Shown here: piece after piece, positions 21,653 through 29,938 of the stretch
Layout of the letters: every line of letters starts with the position of its first letter
How positions within the stretch are numbered: the first letter of the stretch is position 1
Assembly (NCBI GenBank): GCA_030691775.1
Contig: JAUYDN010000141.1
Location: 1 to 34,905 of the forward strand
Origin: Dehalococcoidia bacterium
Lineage (GTDB): Bacteria > Chloroflexota > Dehalococcoidia > Dehalococcoidales > Fen-1064
Reading direction: 5' to 3'
Length of the DNA stretch: 34,905 bases
Notes under the pieces: generated by a model
What the model saw: the letters and a program-made list of their open reading frames with translations, nothing else
What the model was told of the DNA's origin: nothing
Databases searched by the model: none
Translations under genes and position numbers: made by a program

Positions 21653-23602
21653 ATGATTCAAGACCGGCCTTCCATCATGCAAAACCATAACAATAACAAC
21701 CACAACGGGGTTGATGATTATAACGCTACCTCCATCCAGGTGCTCGGTGGGCGTGAAGCTGTCCGCCGCCGGCCGGGAATGTACATCGGCAGTACCGACC
21801 AGCGTGGCTTGCACCACCTCGTCTATGAAATCGTCTATAACAGCGTCGACGAGGCAATGGCGGGCTTTTGCACACTCATCAAGGTGGTTATAAACGAAGA
21901 CAACTCGGTGACCGTGGAAGATAACGGCCGCGGCATCCCCGTGGAAATCCATCCCGCCACCGGCAAGTCCGCCCTGGAAACGGTGATGACCGTACTGCAC
22001 GCTGGCGCTAAGTTCGGGGGGAAAATCTACCAGGTCTCCGGCGGTCTGCACGGCGTGGGCGCCTCGGTCGTAAATGCACTCTCATCCAGGTTGACGGTAA
22101 CCGTAAAACGCAACGATACACTCTATTACCAGGAATACGAACGTGGCATACCTAAAGAGGATGTAAGAATCATCGGCAAAGCCGAAGGCACGGGCACCAT
22201 CACGACCTTCCTCGACGATGAGGAAATCTTCGGCAACACCCGGTATGATTTCGATACGCTTACCGAGCGCCTGCGTGAAGTTGCATACCTGAACCGCGGA
22301 CTGGAAATATTTTTCCGCGATGCCCGGCATGACCGCGAACTCACTTTTTACTTCGAGGGCGGCATCAATAGCTTCGTCAGGCAGTTGAACCGCGGCCGGA
22401 AGCCAATCCACAAGATGCCTATCTTTATCTCCAAACCCTCGAACGGTATCATCGTCGAGGCGGCGCTCCAGTACAATGACGGTTTCAACGAGTCTATTTT
22501 CAGCTTTGCCAACTGTATCAATACCGTCGATGGCGGTACGCATCTGACCGGTTTCCGGTCGGCATTGACCCGCGTGTTTAACGATTACGCCCGCAAAGTC
22601 AAACTGCTCAAAGAGGGCGACCCCAACCTCAGCGGCGACGATGTCCGCGAGGGTTTGACAGCCGTAGTTAGCGTGAAAATCTCCGAGCCGCAGTTCGAAG
22701 GCCAGACCAAGGGCAAGCTTGGAAATGCCGAAGCCAAGAGCGCCGTAGATAGCGTCGTCAGCGAAGAACTGGCGTTGTACCTGGAAGAGCACCCGGATGA
22801 CGCCCGGGGTATTCTCGATAAGTGTTTGCTCTCCGCCCGCGCCCGGGAAGCCGCCCGCAAAGCCCGCGAGCTGGTTGTGCGGAAAAATAGCCTCGATTCC
22901 GGCACCCTGCCCGGCAAGCTGGCGGACTGTTCCGAAAAGGACCCGAATCTTTGCGAGCTATACCTGGTAGAGGGCGATTCCGCCGGCGGTTCCGCCAAGC
23001 AGGGGAGAGAGCGGCGTTTCCAGGCGATTCTACCTCTCCGCGGCAAAATTCTGAACGTGGAGAGAGCCTCACCTGACAAGATGCTCGGGGTGACGGAAAT
23101 CCGCGCCATTATTACCGCCATAGGCGCCGGCATCGATGATGATTTCGACCCCACCCGCTTGCGCTATAACAAGGTCATCCTGATGACGGATGCCGATGTA
23201 GACGGTTCCCACATCCGCACGTTGTTGCTGACCTTCTTCTTCCGGCATATGGTCAGGCTCATCAACGAAAAGCACCTGTTTATCGCCCAGCCGCCGCTCT
23301 ACCGCATCAAGACAAACAAGACAGAGCATTGGGTCTACACCGAACAGGAGAAAGAACAGCTACTCTCCGGCATCAAAGAACGGAAGATGGATATCCAGCG
23401 TTACAAGGGCTTAGGCGAGATGAACGCGGAGCAGTTATGGGAGACCACGATGAACCCCGCCACCCGCACCCTGCTCGAGGTTGCGGTGGAGGATGCGGTG
23501 AAAGCCGACCAGGTCTTCCGGATGCTGATGGGTGACGAAGTGCCGCCGCGTAAGGCTTTTATCCAGGCAAACGCCAAGAACGTTAAAAACCTGGATGTGT
23601 GA
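21653..23602 (+). CDS. gyrB: DNA gyrase subunit B
   Basis: A 649-residue GyrB, the ATPase subunit of gyrase that pairs with GyrA to supercoil DNA. The GHKL ATPase part (about 20-230) has YNSVDEAMAG, EDNGRGIPV and GLHGVGASVVNALS. The transducer domain follows (about 240-400). The TOPRIM domain has LVEGDSAGGSAKQGRERRFQ and DADVDGSHIRTLLL, and the C-terminal GyrA-binding end has QRYKGLGEMNAEQLWETTM. An Asn/His-rich segment (HNNNNHNG) precedes the first conserved strand. I chose the ATG at 21653, which has GGGAG 12 bases upstream; a TTG ten codons earlier and an ATG eight codons later are possible. No gyrA or dnaN is near. It runs towards nadD. Confidence 0.96.
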   Translation: MIQDRPSIMQNHNNNNHNGVDDYNATSIQVLGGREAVRRRPGMYIGSTDQRGLHHLVYEIVYNSVDEAMAGFCTLIKVVINEDNSVTVEDNGRGIPVEIHPATGKSALETVMTVLHAGAKFGGKIYQVSGGLHGVGASVVNALSSRLTVTVKRNDTLYYQEYERGIPKEDVRIIGKAEGTGTITTFLDDEEIFGNTRYDFDTLTERLREVAYLNRGLEIFFRDARHDRELTFYFEGGINSFVRQLNRGRKPIHKMPIFISKPSNGIIVEAALQYNDGFNESIFSFANCINTVDGGTHLTGFRSALTRVFNDYARKVKLLKEGDPNLSGDDVREGLTAVVSVKISEPQFEGQTKGKLGNAEAKSAVDSVVSEELALYLEEHPDDARGILDKCLLSARAREAARKARELVVRKNSLDSGTLPGKLADCSEKDPNLCELYLVEGDSAGGSAKQGRERRFQAILPLRGKILNVERASPDKMLGVTEIRAIITAIGAGIDDDFDPTRLRYNKVILMTDADVDGSHIRTLLLTFFFRHMVRLINEKHLFIAQPPLYRIKTNKTEHWVYTEQEKEQLLSGIKERKMDIQRYKGLGEMNAEQLWETTMNPATRTLLEVAVEDAVKADQVFRMLMGDEVPPRKAFIQANAKNVKNLDV

Positions 23603-23653
23603 TACACGTTGCTCGTCATTCCCTTCGAAAAAAACGTTCTTCACGTTCGTTGA

Positions 23654-23673
23654 GGACACGGCATGCCGTGTCC
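23654..23673. repeat. Perfect 20-base palindrome between gyrB and nadD
   Basis: GGACACGGCATGCCGTGTCC is a perfect palindrome without a T run on either strand, so it is more like a dispersed intergenic palindrome than a terminator. It may still help separate the two convergent genes. Confidence 0.6.
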
Positions 23674-23698
23674 CTACATACCATATCCACGACTGGTT

Positions 23699-24331
23699 CT
23701 AATCCCGGTACAACCCCTTCTCCCTGATATACCACTCCACCTCTTTCGGGACCATTTCCCCGATGGGCAGTCCTTCGCGCACCCGCTCGCGGATATCCGT
23801 GGCGCTGATGTTCACCAGCGGCATTTCAACAATGATGACGCGCTTTAGCAGACCGGGTATTTTTTCTTCGATAGCGGCGAGGTCGGGGAGGGAGGAGCCG
23901 GGGCGGGGCAGTGCCACCAGGCAAGCAAGCTCGATTATCCGCGGTGGGTTTTTCCAGCGCACCAGTTCCGGCAGGTTGTCCCATCCCATGATGAAATAGA
24001 ACTCAGCCCGTCCTCGGTACTCATAGTGGAGTGTTTCCAGCGTATCAACGGTGTAAGAGGGACCCGCCATATCAACTTCGATTGTGGATAGCCGGTAGCA
24101 CGGTTTCCGGGAGATGGCAAGGCGCACCATGGCGATACGGTGCGCGGCGGGTGTTATCGGCTTGGCGGCTTTCATCCATGGCTTACCCGCGGGCACAAAT
24201 ATAACATCGTCAAGCTCGAGCCGGCACCGGGTTTCTTCCGCGATTGCCAGGTGCCCGTTGTGCACCGGGTCGAACGTGCCCCCGAGCACCCCTACCTTTG
24301 TTTTCTCACCATTCCCACTCGGTGTCACCAC
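23699..24331 (-). CDS. nadD: Nicotinate-nucleotide adenylyltransferase
   Basis: A 210-residue NadD that turns nicotinate mononucleotide and ATP into deamido-NAD. The nucleotide-binding motif GGTFDPVHNGHLAIAEE is at about 18-34, a TVDTLETL segment is in the middle, and the ISATDIRERV motif (the ISSTxIR signature) is near the end. The start is one of two adjacent GTG codons (24331 or 24328); no ATG fits and no strong ribosome site is visible. The gene overlaps the end of obg by 26 bases, so translation is probably coupled. In several Gram-positive and Chloroflexi genomes nadD follows obg, which fits the context. Confidence 0.93.
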   Translation of the reverse strand: MVTPSGNGEKTKVGVLGGTFDPVHNGHLAIAEETRCRLELDDVIFVPAGKPWMKAAKPITPAAHRIAMVRLAISRKPCYRLSTIEVDMAGPSYTVDTLETLHYEYRGRAEFYFIMGWDNLPELVRWKNPPRIIELACLVALPRPGSSLPDLAAIEEKIPGLLKRVIIVEMPLVNISATDIRERVREGLPIGEMVPKEVEWYIREKGLYRD

Positions 24332-25559
24332 AGCGTATCTTGTCGCCTCCCTTGATTCCAGCGTTCTTCAACAGCCGCCCGATTCCCTTGCGTATCAGGA
24401 ACCCATGCACCTGCAAGCGGACGGTAGGGTTGGTTATATCTACCCGCGCCACCACCCTTTCGATGTCAAGAGCATAAACTACAAAAACGCTGTCTTCCTT
24501 ACTTACTTCAGCGGCAGGTCGTTTCGGCTGGGGTCTGAAGATTTTCGTTTCTTCATGTTTCTTTACAACCGCGTTCTTTTTCAACAGGTCGTTGATGGTC
24601 CTCACCAGTTCCTTCACGCCTGACCCTGTCAATGCCGATACAAACTGTACCGTAACACCTGCCGCATCGAACTCCTTTTTAAGCTCATTTATTTTCACGT
24701 GTACTTCAGGCAGGTCTATCTTGTTTATAGCGACCAACTGTGGTTTCTTTCCCAGCGATGGGTCGTAAAGAAACAGCTCGTTGTTCACCTTCACCATGTC
24801 TTCCACCGGTGATTGAGAAGCGCCATTGACGAGGTGTACGAAGACCCGCGTCCGGGTGCTGTGGCGGAGAAATTCATGTCCCAGCCCGCGCCCCTGGTGC
24901 GCCCCCTCGAGCAGGCCGGGAATCTCGGCGATTACGAAGGTCTCATCGCCGACTTCCACCACCCCGAGCTCGGGTTCCCTGGTGGTAAACGGATAATCGG
25001 CTATCTTGGGTTTAGCGGCAGATACAGCCGCAAGTAGCGAAGACTTGCCAACATTAGGATAGCCGATAATACCCACATCCGCAATCAACCGCAGTTCCAT
25101 GACCAATGTCTTCTGCTCGCCCTCTTCTCCCGCCTGGGCGAGCCGCGGGGTCTGGTTAGTGGACGTGGCATAGTGCACGTTACCCCAACCGCCTTTACCA
25201 CCCGTGGCAACTGTCACCCGGTCGCCGGGAGCGGTCAGGTCGACGAGATAGACCTGGCCCTCTTCGGTTACATCATAAACGATAGTGCCCAACGGCACTT
25301 TTATATCCAGGTCTGCACCATATTTGCCGAATTTCTTCTGCCTGGCTCCCGCAAGTCCGTCTCCTGCCAGGTACCAGCCTCCCGACCGGAACTCCTTAAA
25401 ACCGGTCACCGCCGGGTCAGCCACCAGAACAACATCTCCACCCTTCCCTCCATCTCCCCCATCCGGTCCGCCGAACGGAACGTACTTTTCCCGCCGGAAA
25501 GTGATGGCGCCATCCCCACCTTTGCCTCCACTAATTTTTATACGGACGATATCGAACAT
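24306..25559 (-). CDS. obg: GTPase Obg/CgtA
   Basis: A 417-residue Obg GTPase, involved in large-subunit assembly and the stress response. The glycine-rich Obg fold (about 1-158) opens with MFDIVRIKISGGKGGDGAITFRREKYVP. The G domain (about 159-330) has GYPNVGKSSL (P loop), DYPFTTREPELG (switch), EIPGLLEGAHQGRGLGHEFL and NKIDL. A C-terminal OCT domain (about 345-417) follows and is complete. GAGG six bases before the ATG fixes the start. It shares a transcript with nadD (26-base overlap), driven by the promoter at 25752-25781 through a leader of about 190 bases that contains a nine-base C run. Confidence 0.97.
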   Translation of the reverse strand: MFDIVRIKISGGKGGDGAITFRREKYVPFGGPDGGDGGKGGDVVLVADPAVTGFKEFRSGGWYLAGDGLAGARQKKFGKYGADLDIKVPLGTIVYDVTEEGQVYLVDLTAPGDRVTVATGGKGGWGNVHYATSTNQTPRLAQAGEEGEQKTLVMELRLIADVGIIGYPNVGKSSLLAAVSAAKPKIADYPFTTREPELGVVEVGDETFVIAEIPGLLEGAHQGRGLGHEFLRHSTRTRVFVHLVNGASQSPVEDMVKVNNELFLYDPSLGKKPQLVAINKIDLPEVHVKINELKKEFDAAGVTVQFVSALTGSGVKELVRTINDLLKKNAVVKKHEETKIFRPQPKRPAAEVSKEDSVFVVYALDIERVVARVDITNPTVRLQVHGFLIRKGIGRLLKNAGIKGGDKIRCGDTEWEW

Positions 25560-25680
25560 CTATTGCCTCACAATTTTCAATGCTTCCCGGATGTTCTCGG
25601 CTATCATCCGGTGCTTGCTCTTTTCAATAAAGAAATTCACAGCTTACTATCCTGTCAACTCTCAGCAAGTACCCCCCCCC

Positions 25681-25912
25681 TCTTTTTAAAGGTTAAATAA
25701 CTAGCTAACTCCTCTTGTTACTTCTTTTATTCTAAAGGATATGAGATATTATTTATACTAATGTCAGCGCACGCTCGTCAAACGTTGAACCTGGCTTGAA
25801 GATTTTGCCGCGGTGGGGTCGATGATTCTGCGGTCAGCGGGGGTTATCGAAAAGTGCCGTGGGTTATAAAAAAAAACGGGGTGGCGTTGAAAACGGACGG
25901 TGGGGATATAAT
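25681..25912. other. Candidate replication origin (oriC) between obg and dnaA
   Basis: An AT-rich half (25681-25765) could serve as the unwinding element. The other half (25811-25911) holds four G-rich motifs of one kind: CGGTGGGGTCGAT (25811), GCGGGGGTTATCGA (25837), CCGTGGGTTATAAA (25857) and CGGTGGGGATATAA (25898). On the other strand they read TTATATCCCCACCG, TTTATAACCCACGG and so on, which resembles a shifted, C-rich version of the usual TTATCCACA. No exact TTATCCACA is present. Position next to dnaA and base composition support an origin. It is inference and needs skew or binding data. Confidence 0.4.
25752..25781 (-). promoter_or_regulatory. Promoter of obg-nadD
   Basis: On the minus strand TTGACG (25781-25776) and TATAAA (25757-25752) are 18 bases apart, a close match to the vegetative consensus. 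It lies inside the candidate origin region. Confidence 0.6.
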
Positions 25913-25914
25913 CG

Positions 25915-27231
25915 TTAAATGTTTCGTTGAGCGTGTAGTTTCTGCTGGATGTTGAACAGCTGTCGCCGCAGGTGCGGGTCGTTGTTGAGAGACTCGGTTA
26001 TTTTTCCACAGGCGTAGCTGATGGTTGCGGGACTGCGCCCGCCCAGTTGTCTGCCGATGTCTGCCAGTGAACACTCTGTCTCCTCGCGCATAAGGTACAT
26101 TGCCGCCTGGCGGGCGGTTGCGGTGGTGTCATCCCGGCGTCTGCCCCTGAGGTCGGAAAGGGAGACCTGGAATGCTCCAGCGACCATCTCCACGATAAGC
26201 TCTAGGGTAACCGGCGGCAACCGTGGTTGTTTGCTGGCGATATCATCGATGGCGCGTGCCGCCATGTCCGGGGTAATGGCGGTACGGAGGAGTTTAGCAT
26301 ATGCAATAACACGGTTCAAGGCACCTTCCAGCGCCCGTATGTTCTCTTTTATCTGCAGAGCGATGAATTCCAGCACTTCCGCAGTAACGTCAACGCGTTC
26401 TCGTTCTGCCTTTGCCTTGAGTACGTTGAGTCGTGTTTCAAAATCGGGTGGCTGGAGGTCGGCTACCAGCCCCCACTCCAGGCGGCTACGTAAGCGTTCC
26501 TTGAGGGCTGGTAAAGCTTGCGGTACGCGGTCACTGGTGACGACAATCTGGTGGTTAGCGGCGTGGAGTTCGTTGAAGGTGTGGAAGAAATTCTCTTCGG
26601 TCTGTTCCTTGCCCCCGAAAAACTGGACGTCATCCAGCAGGAGGATATCGACCGTGCGGAACTTGCGGCGGAAATCGTCCGTGGTCTTTTCGCGGATGGA
26701 GGTGACCAGCTCGTTGGTGTACTGTTCCGCGCTGACGCAAAGCACGTGAAAGTTTCTTGTAATCGCATAGTTGCCAATGGCGTGGAGCAGGTGGGTCTTG
26801 CCGAGACCGGAGCCGCCGTGGAGATAGAGCGGGTTGAAGTTCTGCCCCGGATTTTCCGCAACTTTAGTTGCGGCGGCAAAGGCGAGGTTGTTGGAATTTC
26901 CCACGATGAAAGAATCGAATGTATATCGGGGGTTGAAGAGGGGTAAAGGCGTTCGGTCGCTAATGATTCTGGCGCCGGCATCGGCGACACGGAATTCCAA
27001 CCGGACATTATCGCGGAGGATACCGGTTAATACTCTCTCAATCAGACTGCGCTGGTTTTTTTCCAGGTATTCGGCGATAAAGGTGTTGGGCACGCCGATT
27101 TCGAATCGCCCGTCCCGGAAGTCGATACCGGTAGTCTTTTTAAACCAGGTAGCGAAATTCGCTTTATTTACTTCAACCTGAAGCTGGCCCAGAGCGGTTT
27201 CCCAGATTTCCTGGGCAGACCGTAGTTTCAT
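25915..27231 (-). CDS. dnaA: Chromosomal replication initiator DnaA, with an altered DNA-reading motif
   Basis: A 438-residue DnaA. Domain I is at about 1-85 and domain II is very short. The AAA+ domain III (about 100-320) has Walker A GGSGLGKT (139-146), Walker B ILLLDDVQFF (about 196-205) and the arginine-finger region RLRSRLEWGL. The DNA-binding domain IV (about 345-438) keeps ARQAAMYLMREET and IGRQLGGR. The signature normally read as GGRDHTTV is GGRSPATI here, so the three residues that contact the DnaA box in E. coli (Asp433, His434, Thr435) become Ser400, Pro401 and Ala402. It should therefore read a different box. No dnaN or recF follows; obg and nadD do. The ATG has only a weak AGGATT ahead. 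Confidence 0.97.
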   Translation of the reverse strand: MKLRSAQEIWETALGQLQVEVNKANFATWFKKTTGIDFRDGRFEIGVPNTFIAEYLEKNQRSLIERVLTGILRDNVRLEFRVADAGARIISDRTPLPLFNPRYTFDSFIVGNSNNLAFAAATKVAENPGQNFNPLYLHGGSGLGKTHLLHAIGNYAITRNFHVLCVSAEQYTNELVTSIREKTTDDFRRKFRTVDILLLDDVQFFGGKEQTEENFFHTFNELHAANHQIVVTSDRVPQALPALKERLRSRLEWGLVADLQPPDFETRLNVLKAKAERERVDVTAEVLEFIALQIKENIRALEGALNRVIAYAKLLRTAITPDMAARAIDDIASKQPRLPPVTLELIVEMVAGAFQVSLSDLRGRRRDDTTATARQAAMYLMREETECSLADIGRQLGGRSPATISYACGKITESLNNDPHLRRQLFNIQQKLHAQRNI

Positions 27232-27414
27232 GTGTTAGAATCCTAAATCCAAGCCATAAACCCCCACAGACACAAAAATACCTACCCCACAGCTTTACGG
27301 CCTGGTGAAAATTACTTGCGGTTCTGGTGAGAACAAGCAACGATATTAAGGATAATCCCCTTTGCTACAGGAAAGCAAAGGCTCTGGCAATTACTTCTGG
27401 TAGTTTTTGACGTT

Positions 27415-27442
27415 AAAAAACTCGTTCGTTCTTAAGCGAACG
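27415..27442 (-). terminator. Terminator or attenuator in the dnaA leader
   Basis: On the minus strand CGTTCG pairs with CGAACG (loop CTTAAGAA) and TTTTTT follows two bases later. It lies between the candidate dnaA promoter and the dnaA start, so transcripts could end early here. Confidence 0.4.
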
Positions 27443-27487
27443 CTCTGTCAGACTTCACCTTTTACCACTTCTCTCCTTGCCAGATTG

Positions 27488-27515
27488 AGTATGCCAGACG
27501 GCTTTGAAAAGTCAA
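27488..27515 (-). promoter_or_regulatory. Candidate dnaA promoter
   Basis: On the minus strand TTGACT (27515-27510) and CATACT (27493-27488) are 16 bases apart. The dnaA ATG is about 250 bases downstream, so the leader would be long. Confidence 0.35.
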
Positions 27516-27695
27516 TTGCGAGCCTTTCTGTCACGGTTTTATGTGGTACTTACAGTACCAGACCGATACTATCTACTGTAGTGTCTCCGAAATAACCTGA
27601 CAATTACACATGGAGTGTGGTGCCACGGACGAAATATGAAAATGATGGTTGCAAAGGGTGGGAAAGCAAGATGACTGCCAGCTTGCACAAGGGAG

Positions 27696-27753
27696 TTGAG
27701 AGGGGCTGACGCCCCTCTCAAAATAGTTCTTCCCCTTCTCCGCAGAGAAGGGG
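27696..27753. repeat. Two adjacent perfect hairpins
   Basis: The first (27696-27721) has an 11-pair stem, with GAGAGGGGC-TGAC-GCCCCTCTC at its centre. The second (27732-27753) is CCCCTTCTC-CGCA-GAGAAGGGG, nine pairs. Both have four-base loops and no T run. They look like dispersed palindromic elements rather than terminators. Confidence 0.7.
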
Positions 27754-27881
27754 CAAGGGGATGAGGCGCTGTGTAAGAACGGGCATCTTTTATTCAGAAT
27801 TGTAAAGCTGTTATTGAGACACTCCACTACTTTAACTCCAAAGTCATGCAGTACAATTTTGTTTATCATCAGGAAAGAATA

Positions 27882-27910
27882 TTGTTAGGTTACCCTCCAG
27901 ATGATAAAAT
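27882..27910 (+). promoter_or_regulatory. Promoter of fmt-mazG
   Basis: TTGTTA (27882-27887) and TAAAAT (27905-27910) with a 17-base spacer; the fmt ATG follows 21 bases later, after a TGGAGG site. Confidence 0.5.
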
Positions 27911-27931
27911 GCGGTTAGCTGGAGGCAGTTA

Positions 27932-28867
27932 ATGCGCATCGTCTTTATGGGCACGCCGGAGTTTGCCGTTGCACCGCTCGAATACCTTGTTCTGAACGGT
28001 TTAGAAGTAGTGGCGGTCTATACCCAGCCGGACCGGGAGGCGGGGCGGGGTCGGGCGACAGCGCCGCCTCCGGTGAAAATCACCGCTCTAAAATTAGGAC
28101 TACCGGTCCGCCAGCCCGCGAACTTGAAACCACCGGAAGAAAGGGCAAAACTGGCGGAGTTGAAGCCGGATGTTATCGTTGTGGCCGCCTTCGGGCAGAT
28201 TTTATCCCGCACAGTGCTGGAACTGCCCCCTCACGGCTGTCTCAATATCCACCCTTCCCTGCTCCCGAAGCACCGGGGTGTAGCGCCGGTGCCGGCCGCG
28301 ATTCTTAACGGGGATGTTTTCACGGGAGTAAGCATCATGAAGCTGGACACGGGCGTGGATACGGGTCCTATCCTTGCCCGGGCGCAAACGCCGGTAAGCG
28401 ATTGGGACACAGCCGGCACGCTCACTGAAAAACTGTCCCGCATAGGGGCGCACTTGCTCGTGGAGATTCTACCCCGCTGGATACAGGGGCAGGTTATCCC
28501 CCGGCAACAGGACGGAGCTGAGGCAAGCTATACAAATATGATTAAAAAAGAAGACGGAGAAATCGACTGGACAAAGCCTGCGCTTGAAATCTGGCGCCGG
28601 GTGCGTGCCTACCAGCCCTGGCCCGGAAGCTACACCAGCTGGCAGGGCAAACAGCTAAAAATTATCGAGGCGGCGGTCTTGCCGGATGGCGCTGGGAACC
28701 CCGGTCAGATAGTGCCGCTGACAGGTGAGATTGCTTTCGGGGTGGCAACGGGGCGGGGCATACTGGGTATTATGCGGGTGCAAATGGAAGGGAAACGTGT
28801 CATGAGCTCCGGAGAATTCCTGCGGGGTCAACGCCAGCTATTGGGAGCGAGCCTGCCCGGAGAGTAG
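27932..28867 (+). CDS. fmt: Methionyl-tRNA formyltransferase
   Basis: A 311-residue Fmt that formylates initiator Met-tRNA with 10-formyl-tetrahydrofolate. The N-terminal Rossmann domain starts MRIVFMGTPEFAVAPLE. The active site has LNIHPSLLPKHRGVAP (the Asn and His of the N-x-H pair plus SLLPxxRG) and the essential Asp in KLDTGVDTGPIL. The C-terminal OB-like domain (about 205-311) includes WRRVRAYQPWPGSYT. TGGAGG before the ATG fixes the start. mazG follows after ten bases. Length and motifs are standard; 10-formyl-THF dehydrogenase domains are relatives, but the C-terminal domain fits Fmt. Confidence 0.96.
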   Translation: MRIVFMGTPEFAVAPLEYLVLNGLEVVAVYTQPDREAGRGRATAPPPVKITALKLGLPVRQPANLKPPEERAKLAELKPDVIVVAAFGQILSRTVLELPPHGCLNIHPSLLPKHRGVAPVPAAILNGDVFTGVSIMKLDTGVDTGPILARAQTPVSDWDTAGTLTEKLSRIGAHLLVEILPRWIQGQVIPRQQDGAEASYTNMIKKEDGEIDWTKPALEIWRRVRAYQPWPGSYTSWQGKQLKIIEAAVLPDGAGNPGQIVPLTGEIAFGVATGRGILGIMRVQMEGKRVMSSGEFLRGQRQLLGASLPGE

Positions 28868-28877
28868 AGGAGATGAG

Positions 28878-29672
28878 TTGGAACTACCAAAAGACCTGAG
28901 CCGCTTTACGGCACTGGAGAAGGTTATCGCCCGCCTGCGCGGACCCGAAGGCTGTCCCTGGGATAAAGCGCAAACGCATCAATCGCTCCGTGAAACGTTT
29001 TTACAGGAATGCTATGAGGTGCTGGAAGCCCTCGATGAAGCCGATGTAAACAAACTGCGCGAGGAGCTCGGCGACCTTTTGCTTCATATCGTCCTGCAAG
29101 CGCGTATCGCCGAGGAGGCGGGTGAATTCAAGCTGGGCAACGTCATCGCGGCAATCAATAAAAAGCTTATTCACCGGCACCCGCACGTTTTCGGCCAGCG
29201 GAAGGTCGCCGACGTGTCTGAAATCGTCCATAACTGGGAGGTATTAAAACAGGAAGAGAAAGGCACGGAGAAATCGGTCATTACCGGCGTGCCGAAAGAC
29301 CTGCCCGCTCTCAGCCACAGCCAGGAAATCCAGCACCGGGTGGCGCAGGTCGGCTTCGACTGGGAAGATGACCGGGGTGTCATCGAAAAACTGGCGGAGG
29401 AGGTCGGGGAGTTGACAGGGGCAGAGACGGCGGAAAAGAAAAAAGAGGAGTTCGGCGACCTGCTTTTTACCCTGGCGAACATTGCCCGCCGCCAGGAAAT
29501 CGACCTCGAAGTTGCGTTGAGAGAAGCCAACCGTAAATTTGCGCGCCGGTTCCAGTATATGGAAGAGCTCTGCCGCCAGCGGGACCTGGATTTCAAAAAG
29601 CTATCATTCGACGAGCAAAACCAGCTCTGGGAAGAAGCAAAGCGTGGCACGAAAAACCGGAAGAAACGGTAA
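28878..29672 (+). CDS. mazG: Nucleoside triphosphate pyrophosphohydrolase MazG
   Basis: A 264-residue MazG with two all-alpha NTP-PPase domains. The first has LRGPEGCPWDKAQTHQSLRETFLQECYEVLEALDE, with the ExxE metal site, and ELGDLLLHIVLQARIAEE. The second has LAEEVGELTGAE and EEFGDLLFTLANIARR. It hydrolyses NTPs and dNTPs to the monophosphates, cleaning the pool of damaged nucleotides. The start is TTG at 28878 with AGAGGAG five bases ahead; an out-of-frame ATG lies just before. It is co-transcribed with fmt. Confidence 0.95.
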   Translation: MELPKDLSRFTALEKVIARLRGPEGCPWDKAQTHQSLRETFLQECYEVLEALDEADVNKLREELGDLLLHIVLQARIAEEAGEFKLGNVIAAINKKLIHRHPHVFGQRKVADVSEIVHNWEVLKQEEKGTEKSVITGVPKDLPALSHSQEIQHRVAQVGFDWEDDRGVIEKLAEEVGELTGAETAEKKKEEFGDLLFTLANIARRQEIDLEVALREANRKFARRFQYMEELCRQRDLDFKKLSFDEQNQLWEEAKRGTKNRKKR

Positions 29673-29820
29673 CCGGAAATACGTTATTCTGATAGTACTG
29701 GCAGCACACAAGGCAGCTCGTTTTCTGTAAGTTGGCGGTCAATTTCCCCACGGGACTATTTTGTGGCGACGCTATTGCTAAAAAAGTCAATCCCCGTTAA
29801 AATAACGTAGATAAGAGACG

Positions 29821-29845
29821 ACCGACTGTCAGCGTTGACGTCGGT
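29821..29845 (+). terminator. Hairpin between mazG and dksA: weak terminator or operator
   Basis: ACCGAC-T-GTCA-GCGT-TGAC-GTCGGT forms ten pairs with one bulged T, followed by TGTATTATTATG, which is only loosely T-rich. It lies 20 bases before the -35 box of the next promoter, so it may end the mazG transcript or bind a regulator. Confidence 0.4.
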
Positions 29846-29863
29846 TGTATTATTATGCAGTTG

Positions 29864-29892
29864 TTGCTATGCTAAAAGGGCTTGAGTATAAT
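29864..29892 (+). promoter_or_regulatory. Promoter of dksA-like gene and lspA
   Basis: TTGCTA (29864-29869), a 17-base spacer and a perfect TATAAT (29887-29892). The coding start is 47 bases downstream. Confidence 0.7.
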
Positions 29893-29938
29893 AGCTTAAC
29901 CACAGGAATTTCAGGTCAGGTAAAAGGGGCAGGGTAAC

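Larger units (their letters stand above)
27232..27931. other. 700-base gap between dnaA and fmt
   Basis: It holds two CCCCACAG motifs near dnaA (27262-27269 and 27285-27292, 23 bases apart), a minus-strand terminator-like hairpin (27415-27442), a possible dnaA promoter (27488-27515), a palindrome TGGTACT-TAC-AGTACCA (27544-27560), a pair of strong hairpins (27696-27753) and the fmt promoter. The open frames seen here have no coding character. Confidence 0.5.

Noticed and set aside
27573..27869. 98-codon minus-strand frame between dnaA and fmt.
   Set aside because: It runs through the two perfect hairpins, is rich in Cys, Ser and Pro without pattern, and has no ribosome site.
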